64,000 nt of DNA from Stagonosporopsis chrysanthemi (taxonomy: Eukaryota > Ascomycota > Dothideomycetes > Pleosporales > Didymellaceae), in assembly GCA_022560025.1 (NCBI GenBank), contig JAFISE010000045.1:1-64000 (forward strand). Reading direction: 5' to 3'. Positions 20,952 to 33,541 of the stretch are shown one piece after another; the stretch's first letter is position 1; each line of letters starts with the position of its first letter. Both the position numbers and the translations under genes were made by a program. The notes beneath the pieces were generated by a model that was not told the origin of the DNA, made no database searches, and saw nothing but the letters and a program-made list of their open reading frames with translations.

Positions 20952-22208
20952 ATGATGTCGCCTAGCAAGCTGGGTCTTCTCGCGAGTCTGGCGCTGGCCG
21001 CCAACGCCATCCTCATTCCGCCCTCGCTGACGGCGGCTGAGCTCGGGGACGACAACGCTCTGGAAACTCTGGCGATCAACCCTTCCAAGCGCACTATTGC
21101 CATCGAATGCCCTGGATGCGCGGTCGCAACCTTGGATGACAAGACCCTGCAGTGGGAGAAGGATGCAGGCAACGCATTCGTGAGTTCCCCATCTCCACAA
21201 CGGCTCGCTAGCCGCATGTCCCCGGCTGTGATGCGCGTAGTACGAAGTACACCCAACAACACGACATCGTGCACACAACAAGCAACAACAGTCGCTAACC
21301 AGCGATAGCTTCTCGACTTTGAAGTCGGTGATCGTGAAGACTCGCTCGAGATCGACGGTGTTCAACTCTACCCCCCAACTTTTGCGATCGCCTCTCAGCC
21401 TTTCTATGTTACCCAAATCAACCCCAAGTCCGAAGATGGTCTGCGCCTCCGCGTTACTGGATACACGTTCCACTTCAATACAGCCGAGACGGTGTCCGAG
21501 GCGGGCGTCGAACTGCTTCCCATGACGTTTCAAATAACGTCGATCGAATCAAACCCTATGAGCCCGCCTTCCATCACCATCAACCTCCTCAAGGACCCAA
21601 GTGGTCGACTAATGATCGCCTCATTCGACGCCGAGAAGAGTGCTGAGGCGACCCCCGCACAGCAGGAGAAGGAATGCAAGCAGTGGCCACTGCTTTGCAA
21701 GTGGAAGGGCATCATGGCCGATCGCATCGAGAACCTCAAACACATGGGCAAGGGACGACCAGGCTGCCATAAGCGACCACACGGACACCACAACCCGATG
21801 GCAGAGGAGACGTTCAAGGGCAAGCCACCCCACAGGTTCCGCCCCGGTGGCCACCACGGCCCCCCTCACCACATGGAACACCACGGTCACCACCACCACA
21901 GCCATCACCACCGTATGCACATGTTTCTCCGCCGCGCGTTCTTCACTATCCTCGTTCCCATCCTCATTGGCATCTTCGCCGGTACGCTTACCTACCTTCT
22001 TGGCATGGCCCTCGGCTGCCTTATTGCCATTACTGTCGCAAAGTTCCGAGGCCAGAGCTACCAGCCGATCGCTCTTGAGGAGGATGTCGAGGAGACGGCT
22101 GCGGAAGAGCGCAGCGAAAAGCAAGAGTATGCCGAGCTGCCTGCTTACGAGGCACCGCCAGTGTACCAGGATGCGTCAGAGAAGGAAGTGGTGGAGGAGT
22201 CAAATTAA
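20952..22208 (+). CDS. Secretory-pathway single-pass protein with His-rich segment (DUF7728-like)
   Basis: Exons 20952..21179 and 21309..22208 are joined across a 129-nt intron (GTGAGT donor, GCTAACC branch, GATAG acceptor). They encode 375 residues. A signal peptide covers about residues 1-20. A CPGC motif lies near residue 54, and the luminal domain includes LRVTGYTFHFNTAE and SPPSITINLL. A His-rich segment of about 45 residues (GGHHGPPHHMEHHGHHHHSH within it) sits directly before a membrane-spanning stretch (about 300-330). The cytoplasmic tail is acidic, with PAYEAPPVY-type proline/tyrosine motifs that could recruit WW-domain ubiquitin ligases. I recall this fungal family as DUF7728, with no known function. 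The His-rich stretch suggests metal binding but proves nothing. Confidence 0.75.
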
Positions 22209-23305
22209 GGTGATATGGCGCTGTCTGGTAGCAATCGTGACACCCATGGATGCGCCACTTTTGCCTGCGTTTGAACAAGAACAAAACTTAAGATACTCCG
22301 TGGGATAGCTTTATGTAGGCGTTCTGGATGGTCATGGGCACAATGAATTTCATTTGTATCTTCTGCCAGCAGTAGATCGCATCACCCCTGTTAGTCATTC
22401 AACGTTTTGAAGTTCTGCATTACAAAGCGCAAGTAGGTCCTTGTCCTTGAGGTCGTTGTGCGATGATGTAATGCGCAATAGTATGGTTATTGTCAGGTGT
22501 ACTACAGGTCTCAAGCCAAACGCCGCCTGCCTGGGGGTGAGTCACTCTGCGCTCGTTCTCCAATACCCGGTTCTTGCCACTGAGCTCTGTAGAAGTGAGA
22601 CAGCGCTGCACGGTATGCCTAGGTGGGAATCTCGAGCGCGCCGAATCTTTTCTCCAATTCGACGAAAACGCAAATAACCTCTTATCAACAGACACATCCC
22701 ACAGCTACATATTACAGAGTCATGCGAGAGTGTCTGATGTTGAAATTTCAAAAAGGGGCGACGCGTTTGTTGTACGCGTGGAGCATGCGAGCCATAACGC
22801 TGCATGGCTTTACTAGGACTCTAGAAGTGTTAAAAGAAGCCAAGGTCGTTCACAGACGGCGACGGAAGATTATCAAGAGCGTTGCAGCTCAAATCGAGCA
22901 TAGCCCTGGATTTAACGTCAACGTCAAGTTCGTGTTGGGGCGACGGCCGCGACTGGCGTTCGGTGTTCGAAACTGGCCCGTGCGCACTAGCGCCAGCGAG
23001 TTGATTTCAAGCCAGCAGCGCCTGCGAAACTCCCGCTGGCAGAACTGCGCGCTTTCCGAGCGATTGATTTTGGCACTCGTGCACTTGATGTTCTTGAAAG
23101 AACCGCGCCAAGCTTGGCGACCTGGTTGATCTGAGGCAGCCACCCGCCCCGCTGCGCTACTTAAATAGGCCACCGCCCACTCTCACCAGGCCTTCTTCTG
23201 CTTCCTGCCACTCCACGTATTCTTCACCTCCGACTACTGCAACGACGCGCATCAGCGTTTACGACCACTTCTCATCAAATCTTATCCCATTAACCTTCTA
23301 GCAAT
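22209..23305. other. Intergenic; contains the histone H4 promoter
   Basis: No convincing gene. A 168-residue open frame at 22623-23129 has no recognisable family or domain. The last 150 bp form the H4 promoter and leader. Confidence 0.5.
23160..23168 (+). promoter_or_regulatory. Possible TATA element of the H4 gene
   Basis: CTTAAATAGG lies about 140 bp upstream of the H4 start codon and is followed by a CT-rich leader. A TATA-like element in a highly expressed histone gene is plausible. Confidence 0.35.
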
Positions 23306-23891
<586 letters not shown>

Positions 23892-24145
23892 GCGTCTCTC
23901 CTTCTCGACACGACGCGTGCTGCGCCTCCAACTTCGCTGAAGTTGTTGGCGATTCACACGGTCACGGCACTTTGTTCATGGATATCATTTGATCACGGCT
24001 ATCGGTCTTTGGCGTTTTTTGTATGGGTCGGGGGCTTCAATAACGAGACACGGTCTCTGAGTGGTTGGCTACATAGTCAATGCAACACATATCACGCACT
24101 CATCCCCACCTTGTCTGTGATGTTTTTATGCTTATGGCTTCTATC

Positions 24146-24943
24146 TTATAGCAGTGTCGCCAGTCGTACGCTGTCCTTCTCTGCCTCGCTCTGATCCTCG
24201 TCTCTGCCTTCGAACCAGCTCGCGACGGCAGCCAATACAGCCTTGCTATCGGCTGTTACGCCGAACAGCCCTCCTTCCACCTTGATCGATTCAAGGCTCC
24301 ATCTCTTCAACTCGTCATTCATGCTCTCTACACCATCCTCGACCACCAACACATCATACCCCTGATCGCTTGCTTCTCTAACCGTGCTACTCACACACGC
24401 ATCCGCCGTAACCCCACACACCACCAGATTCCTCACCCCTTTCGCCCGCAACACCGCATCCAGCTCGGTATTCACAAACGCCCCTCGCCCAGGCTTATCA
24501 ATCACAACCTCCCCCTCCACCGGCCTGACCTCATCCACAATCCCATGCCCCCTCTCCCCTCTCACCAAGAACCGCCCCATCGGCCCTTGCGCCCCAATCT
24601 CCGCCCCGCACACCCGCGAGCGATGCGCCTCTCGGCTCGACACCGTGGCTAATGTCGCCGCGTGGCCTTCGCGCGTGTAAATCACGGGGAAGCAGGCGCG
24701 GCGGAAGGTGTCGAGCAGAGAGGCGATGGTGGGCAGGAGGTGCGTGAAGCGGGTGTGTAGTGGAGCTGGGGGAGAGGGAGAGGGAGAGGGAGAGGAGAGT
24801 GAGGATAGGTAGCCCTGGGCGGAGAGGAAGTCGTGTTGCATGTCGATTATTAGCAGGGCGGTTGTGTCAGGGGAGAGGGTGCGGTCGTGTGGCCAGGGGT
24901 AGGGGGTTGAGGTTGGGATTTGGGCGTGGGGAGGTGGTTGCAT
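24146..24943 (-). CDS. Isochorismatase-family cysteine hydrolase
   Basis: The frame is open from 25042, but MQPPPHAQIP at 24943 is the likely start because upstream residues lack family similarity. This gives 265 residues. The catalytic triad is visible: Asp34 in ALLIIDMQHDF, Lys150 in VVIDKPGRGAF, and Cys183 in GVTADACVSS, with the family's cis-peptide Val-Thr before the cysteine. A short Ser-Pro repeat (about 51-58) comes from a GGGAGA microsatellite. Members hydrolyse isochorismate, nicotinamide, biuret, ureidoacrylate and similar amides; which substrate applies here is unknown. The gene diverges from a permease gene 896 bp away, so an amide-nitrogen uptake and hydrolysis pair is conceivable. 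Confidence 0.9.
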   Translation of the reverse strand: MQPPPHAQIPTSTPYPWPHDRTLSPDTTALLIIDMQHDFLSAQGYLSSLSSPSPSPSPPAPLHTRFTHLLPTIASLLDTFRRACFPVIYTREGHAATLATVSSREAHRSRVCGAEIGAQGPMGRFLVRGERGHGIVDEVRPVEGEVVIDKPGRGAFVNTELDAVLRAKGVRNLVVCGVTADACVSSTVREASDQGYDVLVVEDGVESMNDELKRWSLESIKVEGGLFGVTADSKAVLAAVASWFEGRDEDQSEAEKDSVRLATLL

Positions 24944-25839
24944 TGCGGGTTTATCGAGATGGTTTTGGAGGGGTGTTGGGGTTATTGTGAAAGAGAGTGA
25001 GCTCGCTGGGAGTGCAGTTGGTGCTGAGCTGAGTCCAGTCAATTACGGAATCGCCCAAGCCCAGTCGTTGATGTGATGCGTGTTTTCAGTATCTTGGGCG
25101 ACCATGTCGATTCATGGTAAGTTATGAAATGCAGGGGTGGTGCTTCCCCTTGCGCGTTCGTATGCATGGCATGTAGGATAGTTTCTACAACGGGACTAGC
25201 CACCGATACAAGCATCTAGAAAGCAGCTCACAGTAATCGCGTTTGTCATGCTGTCTGCGCATCGGATATAGTCGCAAGCCCACGTTCTGCGGGGGTGGAT
25301 TGGTGGGGCAAATCCAACGGCCCGCATGAACGGGTCCCTGCTATGTATTCTCTCTCTTCCTCTCTCCCTAAGCCTCGTCATGACCAAGAAATTCCACCTG
25401 CTCAGAAAAACGCACCGCTGCGATCTTGAACTCCGATCGCAAAATTCTTCAGGCAAGACGATAGCGCGGCATCATGCAGCCACCCCCCGGACTCGACGCT
25501 CCGGGAATATTCTCCAATGACAACGACCGGGGTAGCACCCCACTGCTCAACTACCGAGTACTTCTCCCTATCTCGACCAATCAAGACGCCCCAATCCGAT
25601 TTGATAAGAACTGCTACAAACGTGGATAAGCCAGCGTACAGAGGACGCAGAGACGGCTGTTATCAACATGTAGTGACGCAGTGGAGACGCTACTATGCAA
25701 TGACCGTTGCGATTGACAGCCACGCGATAGAGCGTCGTTTGAGGATATGTATAGTCCAGTGCATGTCAATTGTCAGTACAGAGCATTCGATAGCCATTTC
25801 GGATCTGCGCACTGAGACTGTGTCAGTTGATTGCCCGCC
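24944..25839. promoter_or_regulatory. Divergent promoter region with GATA-type sites
   Basis: This lies between the hydrolase (-) and permease (+) starts. Four HGATAR-type matches sit in the 280 bp before the permease start: 25568-25573 (minus strand), 25602-25607, 25725-25730 and 25788-25793. HGATAR is the core of AreA/NIT2 nitrogen-regulation sites. About one match would be expected by chance in this length. Confidence 0.4.
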
Positions 25840-27570
25840 ATGTCTGTGACGCCGACCTCGGATCCCGAGAAGAAGGTTGACGTCTTCGATGAAGATGATG
25901 CTGTGCTCGCGCAGCTGGGGTACACGCAGGGTATGTGGCGCGATCAATAATCTGTGGTTGGTATTGACTCCCTCTAGAGCTGAAGCGCAGCTTCGGTCTC
26001 GTTGGCATGGTTGGCTTTTCCTTTAGTATCGTCACGTCTTGGACTGCACTGAGTGGTGTGCTCATTATTGGTGTCGAGACTGGTGGGCCGCCCGTTATGA
26101 TATGGGGCTGGCTGGCCGTTTGTATCTTTACGTTGTCCGTGGCATACTCGATGGCTGAGATGTGTAGTGCGTAAGTGCAAATATTCTTGGAGGACGCTTC
26201 CTACGCTGACAATGGTTCCAGATACCCCCTTGCTGGTGGACAGTACAGTTGGGTAGCGATACTTGCCCCGACGAGCTGGGCAAGAGGGTTCAGCTACATT
26301 TGTGGCTGGTTCATGCTCATTGGTGTCCTGGCCATGGGAGCTACGAATAACTTCATCGCAACGAACTTCGTCCTTGGCACCGCGCAGCTCAACTACGGCT
26401 TCACCATCGAGCGTTGGCATACGGTGCTGTGCGCTTACCTGGTCACGTTCATCGCCATGGCCTCGAACATCTACTTCCCACACATCCTGAACAAGCTATC
26501 AAAGGCCGTGCTTGCTTGGAACATGTTGTCTTTCGTGGTATGCTTGGCGACCATACTGGCCACCAACGACCATAAGCAGTCGCCAGAGTTTGTCTTTAGC
26601 GACTTCCAAAATTTCACAGGCTGGACACCTCCATACGCCGTCGTCCTTGGTCTTCTTCAAAGTACGTCTGGGACCAGTCGATAATCAGGGCAAAGACACT
26701 GACAACCAACAGGTGCTTACGGCATGTGCTGCTACGACGCACCGGCCCACATGACTGAAGAAATCAAGAACGCTCGCAAGCAGGCCCCTCGCGCCATCGT
26801 ACTGGCTGTCTACATGGGCTTCATCACCGGCTTCGTCTGGCTCATCGCCCTGAGCTTCTGCATCGGTGATCTCGACGCCACCGCGACTACTGCCACTGGC
26901 GTGCCCGTCATTGAGATCATGTTCAATTCCACCGGTAGCGTAGCAGGCGCTTCGGCTCTGTCATCGATGATCTCGGTCATCTGCTTAGTGGCTTCCAACT
27001 CGCTCATGGCAGAGGGCTCGCGATCCGTATACGCCTTCGCACGCGACCAGGGTCTGCCTTTCTCGGATTTGTTGAGCAAGGTTTCGTCGCGACAGGTACC
27101 GGTGTACGCTGTGCTGTTGACGGGTGCTGTTCAGATTGCGTTCAATTCAATCTACTTCGGCACAGTGACGGGATTCAACACTATCGTTGCCGTCGCTACC
27201 CAAGGCTTCTGTAAGTCGGTATCGATACTCCTTCTGTGATTTCCAACTAACCCTGATAGACCTCTCTTACGCCATGCCCCTTCTTGCCCGCATAATCGCC
27301 CACTTCTCCGGCAAGAAGACCAGACTCGAGGGCCCCTACTCGCTCGGCCGCTACGGCATCTTGTTGAATATCATCGGCTTCGTCTTCCTGGCTTTTATGT
27401 GCATCATCTCCAACTTCCCGAGCGCGACGCCTGTCGACAGCGAGAATATGAATTACACATCTGCTGCAACTGGGTTGATCATGTTGCTGAGTGCGGTGTT
27501 CTGGCTCACCACAGGAAGGAAAAAATTTACAGGGCCGGAAAGTGGGCATTTGTTGGATGTGGTGACATAG
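25840..27570 (+). CDS. Amino acid / GABA / choline-type permease (APC superfamily)
   Basis: Five exons, 25840..25930, 25978..26170, 26222..26661, 26713..27210 and 27260..27570, encode 510 residues. The four introns are 47-51 nt with good splice sites. A soluble acidic N-terminus (DVFDEDDAVLAQLGY) precedes about 12 hydrophobic segments. Family motifs include LKRSFGLVGMVGFSFSIVTS at TM1, CSAYPLAGGQYSW at TM3 and CYDAPAHMTEEIKNARKQAP in the TM6-7 loop. SRSVYAFARDQGLPFS follows later. This is the fungal Uga4/Hnm1-like APC subgroup, transporting GABA, choline or amino acids with protons at the plasma membrane. The substrate cannot be set from sequence. The adjacent HGATAR sites suggest nitrogen control. 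Confidence 0.92.
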
Positions 27571-27955
27571 CGATAGTGAACAGCCAGTCTGCTACGGCTC
27601 AATGGTATGTCACGCTCGAGTGCTGTTGTAATTATAAACTATTTCGTTCGCCTTCAGTATGCTGTGTTGACTTCAATTGTAGATGTTTTTTCTCACGTCA
27701 AGGTTTACTCGATGATGGATAAGTGTGAGACGTGGTCTAAGTCTATGCTTCGACATATCAGGGGAAGAGGCTAAAATTCAGGCGTTCTGTAGAGGAACAT
27801 ATACGCAAAAATAATAGCTGCTGCGGCGTGATTGGTGGAACATCCTCGCGCTAACTCACTACGAGTCCCTCGGTATAAGTCCCAAGCATTCATACGTACG
27901 CTAGAGTAACATATTACAACCACTGGCAACGATCTGAACAAGCGTCAACCACACC
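27571..27955 (+). promoter_or_regulatory. GH43 promoter region with a XlnR/Xyr1-type site
   Basis: The 385-bp interval contains GGCTAAA at 27769-27775, matching the xylanolytic regulator consensus. It lies 181 bp upstream of the GH43 start. No coding is seen. The first part is the permease 3' flank. Confidence 0.4.
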
Positions 27956-29684
27956 ATGGCGCCAACATTCCAAAACCCCATCATCCGAGGCTTCAACCCA
28001 GACCCCACGGTCTGCGCCGTCCCCTCCTCCACTCCAGGCGGCAAACCAACGTACTACCTCAGCACCTCAACCTTTGAATACTTTCCTGGATGCGCCATCT
28101 ACCGCTCCACAGATATCATAAACTGGACACTGATCGGCCACGCCCTGACCCGGCCCTCGCAACTTAACCTGCGCACCGTGGAGCCCGGAGCCGGCAGCTG
28201 GGCGTCGACGCTGCGGTACCGGCCAGACGAGAAGCGATGGTACCTATTCAACGGCGTGTACCACCGCTACCGACCCAGCAGCGATGAGCGCATTTTCCCG
28301 CGGGGTTTCTATGTCTGGACCGATGACATCAACACCGATGGGAGCTGGAGCGATCCCGTCTACTTCGACAATCCGGGGTTCGATCAAGACGTCTTCTGGG
28401 ACGATGACGGGAAGACGTATCTCTCGACTACGATGAGGATTGCGGATCGAGATCCGGCGAGCAGGTTGAAGGATTTCGCGATCCACGTCTCGGAGATTGA
28501 TCTACCAACGGGGAGGACGTTGACGCCGCCTGTATGTGTTCGGCAGAGTCAGTATGGTGTTGCTGAGGGGAGTCATATTATGAAGAAGGGTGGGTTCTAC
28601 TATCTTTTTGTTGCTGAGGGAGGTACAGAAGCGGGGCATCAGGAGTGGGTGTTCAGAAGCAAGAAGGGAGTGTTTGGTCCGTGGGAGAGTCAGGGAAAGC
28701 CATTGTGGTACAATGGACCGGATGAAGAAATTCAAAGAACTGGGCACGCGGATGTCTTCGAAGATGAGCAGGGGCGCTGGTGGGGCGTGTTTTTGGGGGT
28801 GAGACCTGTCAAGGACCAAGAGATGTATCTCGAGCCACAGCTAGGTGAGTCGAATTGAGCCCAGCGAACGCTGAGTTGACTGACTTCCACGAGGGCGCGA
28901 GACGTTCCTGGTCAAAGTGGAGTGGGTTGATGGCTGGCCAGTGTTCAACGACGGTAAGAACATCAAGTTCGAGACTGAAGGCCGCGAAGAGGTCTCCCAG
29001 CTTGTAACTCAAGCAAAATCAGAAAGTATTCGTTGGCGGGCCACACTTGGCTCTGATGTCAGCGCTCTCGAGCTTGGATGGTATCAGAAGAACACCCCAC
29101 TTAAGCCTTTCCACTCGTTCACCGAGCGCCCAGGATACTTGCGGCTTCGTGGCGGATGTTATGGTCTCTCCTCTCCAGAAGCACCATCACTCCTGTTACG
29201 GAAACAGGAGAGCTTTCACGACGTATTCTCTGCGACGCTTGATTTCAAGCCCAGTCGTAAAGGCTACGAAGCTGGCATCTCGGTGTGGTGGAGCATGTAT
29301 TCCTATGCTTCAATCGGCGCTACAGCTGTGGAGCAGAACGGCAAGCTCGTACCTACGGTGATCTACAGGAAACCCACAGGGGTAGTCGGAGAGTTCACAA
29401 TAACGTATCCACTATTTACTGAACCGTCGGCATCTCAAGCATTTGACGCATCGTTACCTTCTCAGTTGTCAGCTAAGGCTACGCCAACAACATACACCCT
29501 GATATTCTCGCAAGGCTCATCCGAATGGAGCTTCACCTTTGGCGCCAAAGATCTGTGTATCGCGCCTCCAGTCGGCGGTGCCTTCACGGGGGTGATGTTT
29601 GGAGTTTATTCGTTCGGCGCGTGGGAGCCTGTGCTGGATCCGGCGGACTTTAAGGACATCGTTATTCGGGAGCATAAGCAGTGA
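27956..29684 (+). CDS. GH43 glycoside hydrolase, beta-xylosidase-like
   Basis: Exons 27956..28844 and 28894..29684 (49-nt intron) encode 559 residues. The five-bladed propeller domain (about 1-310) has the catalytic Asp16 in FNPDPTV, a central Asp in DQDVFWDDDGKTYL (about 142-155) and the acid Glu in GVAEGSHIMKKGG (about 203). A beta-sandwich C-terminal domain (about 340-559) completes the usual two-domain beta-xylosidase layout. There is no signal peptide, so it probably acts intracellularly on imported xylo-oligosaccharides. The family may also act on arabinosides. A XlnR-type site lies upstream. The transcript is tandem with the permease, but nothing else links them. Confidence 0.9.
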
Positions 29685-31225
29685 ATTGAAACGCGGTGTT
29701 GGTCATTGTCTGATGGAAGAAATTTGACAGACACGGCATCGGCACGATGTATTGAATTATTATCACTGGAAGTGGTCGCCCTGAGCAAAGTCGTGCGACT
29801 GCGCATGCACAGAGCGCAATTGCCCAGTGTGACGCCTTCACATTCGACGTCACTTCCCGGCCCACCGACCGATTTTTTGCCTCCTCGCGCTCATCTTAGC
29901 AATGGGTGCTCCAGTCTGGTAGACACAAAAGCACGCCTCGTTAGTATGGGCAAAGGGGAGAAAGTGTAGATTCCATGGAGGGACAAACACTACTGCCCCC
30001 TTCGCTCACTCGCATACAATCGGCGTACTTCTTCCTCAAGCTCTTCCATCAAGGTAGGAATCTTAATGAAAAAATGGCAGGCTTATGTTTCGGGTAGCCG
30101 AGTTCATCATGTGGTCGGATTGCTCCAACACAACTCAGCCAAACCCCAACGAGGACGTAGCCTTTCGCATCGACGAAGCTCAACCGTTGGTAGACGCGTA
30201 CCAGAACAGCCGTGTTGTTCGAAAACACCCATCCTCTGACTGTGGGCAGATATGCACCCTCACAGTGAAAGGCGAGGCAAAGCAGATGCGTTCCACCGCG
30301 CCTCTTCGATCGCCAAAGACAGCCAAACAGATTGCTCTGCTTAGCTATCTATGCTCAAGAGTACAACGCAAATTGCACTCGTTGCCTACTGGAACACCAG
30401 AGCGAAAATGTGTCACAAGCCATGGGCCTTGCAGCCAGTCTAAGCCCTTCAGGCAAAGAAGTTCGCAGACGTCTCCCACAAACAATATCCTATTACAGAC
30501 AGTGCTCATGACTGCTTCTCCAGGCGCGGAGATAGCGTACCAAGCAGTACGTCGTTCTGCACGGAACTCCACAGAAACGACCCACGCACCGGGCGATAGA
30601 CGTCGTTAAGTAGGCAATCAGAGACTGGTCTTGTCAGCCTCTTCCAGATGGTAGGGTGTTCGTAATTCCTGTGGCATACAATCCTATATCACCGGTCATC
30701 CTTGCTACTTCAGCGTGTTCATTGAGCGGATTGCGCGAGACGCTAGGACTTTGGGATAAAATCATCAAATGTGATAGAGCTATCTACGCACACGTTTACT
30801 TGCAGTGTTTTGAAACCTGCCTGGCCTAGATACTCTATATACCATGGACTAGCGGGTACCATAGAAAATACATCGTGACACATTAGGTCATACTCATGGT
30901 TGAGATGAAGCTATCAGTAACTGAGTCGTTCGACTTGAAAACAAAATTGGGGCAGGTTATGTATGTAAACTTTAGCCGTCACTAGTGACAGTTTTCGTGT
31001 AGCGCCTCAGTATCCGAAGTCCATCGCGACAATGGGTAAATTGCCATATACTTTATCACTTCAGCAGCATGTTCTCCCACATGTATTCAAGCCGGATTAA
31101 GGGTTTGTCTTCGTATCAGGTTGAAGATTTAAATCACGCTCGTATTTACTCATTCATGCACATTGGTATCATCCCCAATAACAACGCTCTACACCAAGCG
31201 CCTCCGCAACGCCTCAATCCCCTTT
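29685..31225. other. Intergenic, no gene seen
   Basis: About 1.5 kb between convergent genes. Short open frames near 30085-30609 show no family signature. The region 30600-31150 is AT-richer and rich in stop codons. Confidence 0.5.
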
Positions 31226-32711
31226 CTAGTTCAGCCCCACAGAAATAGCAGCCAGTGCCCAGTCCATAAAACCAGCGTTTGTATCCAAAATGTTCTGGTT
31301 GAACTCTGTCAATGTTGGGTAGAAGTTTGTGCTGTACCCAAACTCCATCGTGTACCCGTAGACCTTGTTCGCTCCAGGCTTCGCCCAGAATCGACTGAAA
31401 GCGTAGTCATCAGTAGCTCCGGAGGTTGCGTAAAGACCGACGGCAGGAGTTGCAACATATGAGCGTCCACCGACAGCCTTCATGGCGGCAACGGTCTTTG
31501 CAGCGACGTTCTTGATGTTGGTGTTGTCGGCTGCGGGGATGTACTCTTTGTATGCAGTATCCCCTGTCACACCACGCTTGCCGTCGTAAGCTGAGTTAAG
31601 GAAGTTCATGGTTGAGGTGGTAGTTTGGGCATCGTCGTCGCCCCACGAGTAGAGGATGTCACCGGCTGCGGAGTGGATGTCCATGAACCAGCGAATCTGT
31701 GGTGAGGTGAGCACTGACAACGTGTGAAAAGAGAAGGATAAGTACCTTAGGGAATGAATCGTATACTGAAACATGGTTCTTCGTCTCGGCCTCGGACGCA
31801 GCAGCAGTGCCGTAGAAAGTCTCTGAGCTCGGTGAAGTGGACGCAGGCGACTCGCTAGCAGCAAAGTACTTGCGGAAGTTCCACAAGAAATCGAAGTTAC
31901 GGTTGATGTCGACACCAATTGAGGATCCACTGGATCCAGATTTGGTATTCCTGTTCTTGCGCCAAAGCGAGCCACTGGACTGGTCGTATGTGACACCATC
32001 TGGGTTGACGAGGGGGAAAAAAACGATACCAGCGGCAAGAACACTCTTGACTTGAGCGTTGGTGTATGTCTTCTTACCGTATGTAAGGCCGGTGCCTGCT
32101 TTGTTGGCAGCGAGCAAGTCGGAAATCCAGTAGATGAGCTGATCAGGTCCACCTCGCTCACGGGCGTGCACGCCAGCACTGAGGTACAGGCGGTATGCTG
32201 ACTTGTCTGTCCCAGCACCAACGAATCCGGCGTATGAGGTAGCGCCATTGAAAGTCTTGTATGGCAGGGTGACTGAGCCAACCCCGTAATTCTTCACTAA
32301 CGCATTGAAGGCAGAGTTGATCTCATTCACGTTCATGATGCTAGAGATGGTTGCTCCACTCGCTTGTGTTCCCAGACCAACGGGGGATACCGTGCCAGCC
32401 TTGAAGCGGTCGCCAGTGCCAATGGGTGCTGTGGCCGCGCGCTTGACCATCTGGCGATGAATGGTGATCTCCTTGACCGTCTCGTACTCCTTTGTCAGAT
32501 GCGCAATCTGATCCTCTGTCAAAAGCGCATGGAGGGTGAAGTTGCCATCCTCCGTAGGGTGGGCGATCGGTCTGCAGCCGAAGTCGTAGGTGTCATTGCG
32601 AACGATGTCCCGGAAGTGAGCTGTTGTAGGTGCCTTGAGGTGAACAGGGAGAAGCTCACCCAGAGCCACCGTGCTCTGGAGAACGAGTGCTGCACCAAGA
32701 GCGTACTTCAT
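31226..32711 (-). CDS. Secreted metallocarboxypeptidase (M14, carboxypeptidase A type)
   Basis: Exons complement(31226..31696, 31746..32711) with a 49-nt intron encode 478 residues. A signal peptide (1-18) and a propeptide end near the dibasic site Lys90-Arg91, a likely Kex2 cut. Zinc ligands are His182 and Glu185 in VHARERGG and a second His near 330 in MDIHSAAGDILYSWG. The catalytic Glu lies in YTMEFGY close to the C-terminus. The substrate-binding segment VDINRNFDFLW matches the NRNF block of the family. The length fits secreted fungal preproproteins of the MCPA type. It removes C-terminal residues from peptides outside the cell. Confidence 0.94.
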
Positions 32712-33541
32712 GATGCCTGTTTAAGATAAGAGCGAATAAATGCGGTAGCACAAATGAATGCTAAGAATGGGAACTGGACACGCCCTGGTTTATATGCCTT
32801 GCTAAACCAAGGCTTCGTCGCTGGTGTGCTGTGTGATTTGGACCACCTCCCCTTCTGACCCATTAACGCATCGGTCCACGATGTTTTCTTCCTTCCTACC
32901 TGCCGAATGTCCCTTGTTCGCCGTCGCTTGATGCGAGTCGGTGCGACCGTCTGGCGAATCACAGCGTTGAAACATAGTGTCACCGCCACGCTAGCTGAGC
33001 TGCCGAGCTTCACCTTCTCAATGCGGCCAACTCCGGGAGCGGGCGCTTGCAGCGATCATTTGATCTTCCTCTACCGGCGCCGCAAGATGCATGCATCGGC
33101 ACGCTTAATCGTTCTTATCGCTCCTCCAGTGCCTCTAGCGACCTGCCTTGTTCTTGCTTCGGCGGTCTTGGATACAGGAAGTTATATGAGCTGCGAATGC
33201 ACCGACAACGCGTAAGGCAGGAGCAAAGATATCGAAATGGGTCGATTCAGGCACGTGAAAACCATGTGAGGAAGGTGCGTGGCACAAATTGAGAGAAGGG
33301 CTGCTGATGTTTTCCTCCTCTTGGGGTGCGACACAAATGCGCAAACAAAGACGGGTGTACCCAAGGATGCAAACTTGGCCACTTGAGAGACGGTATATGG
33401 CGTGAGAAAGGCCGTGATTTGTGTGATTGAACGCAGTAAATTAATAATCAACAATGAAATGAGGCGATGCCGGGATGCAATACTCGAAAAAGAGAAACAC
33501 AAAACGAACGTTGGCTCTGAGAGGGCACTGTAAGATTCGAC
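32712..33541. other. Intergenic between carboxypeptidase and GH3 genes
   Basis: 830 bp on the same-strand junction, including the carboxypeptidase promoter. Short frames only. No motif recognised. Confidence 0.5.

Noticed and set aside
22623..23129. 168-residue plus-strand frame upstream of histone H4
   Set aside because: No domain or conserved pattern; overlaps the H4 promoter region.
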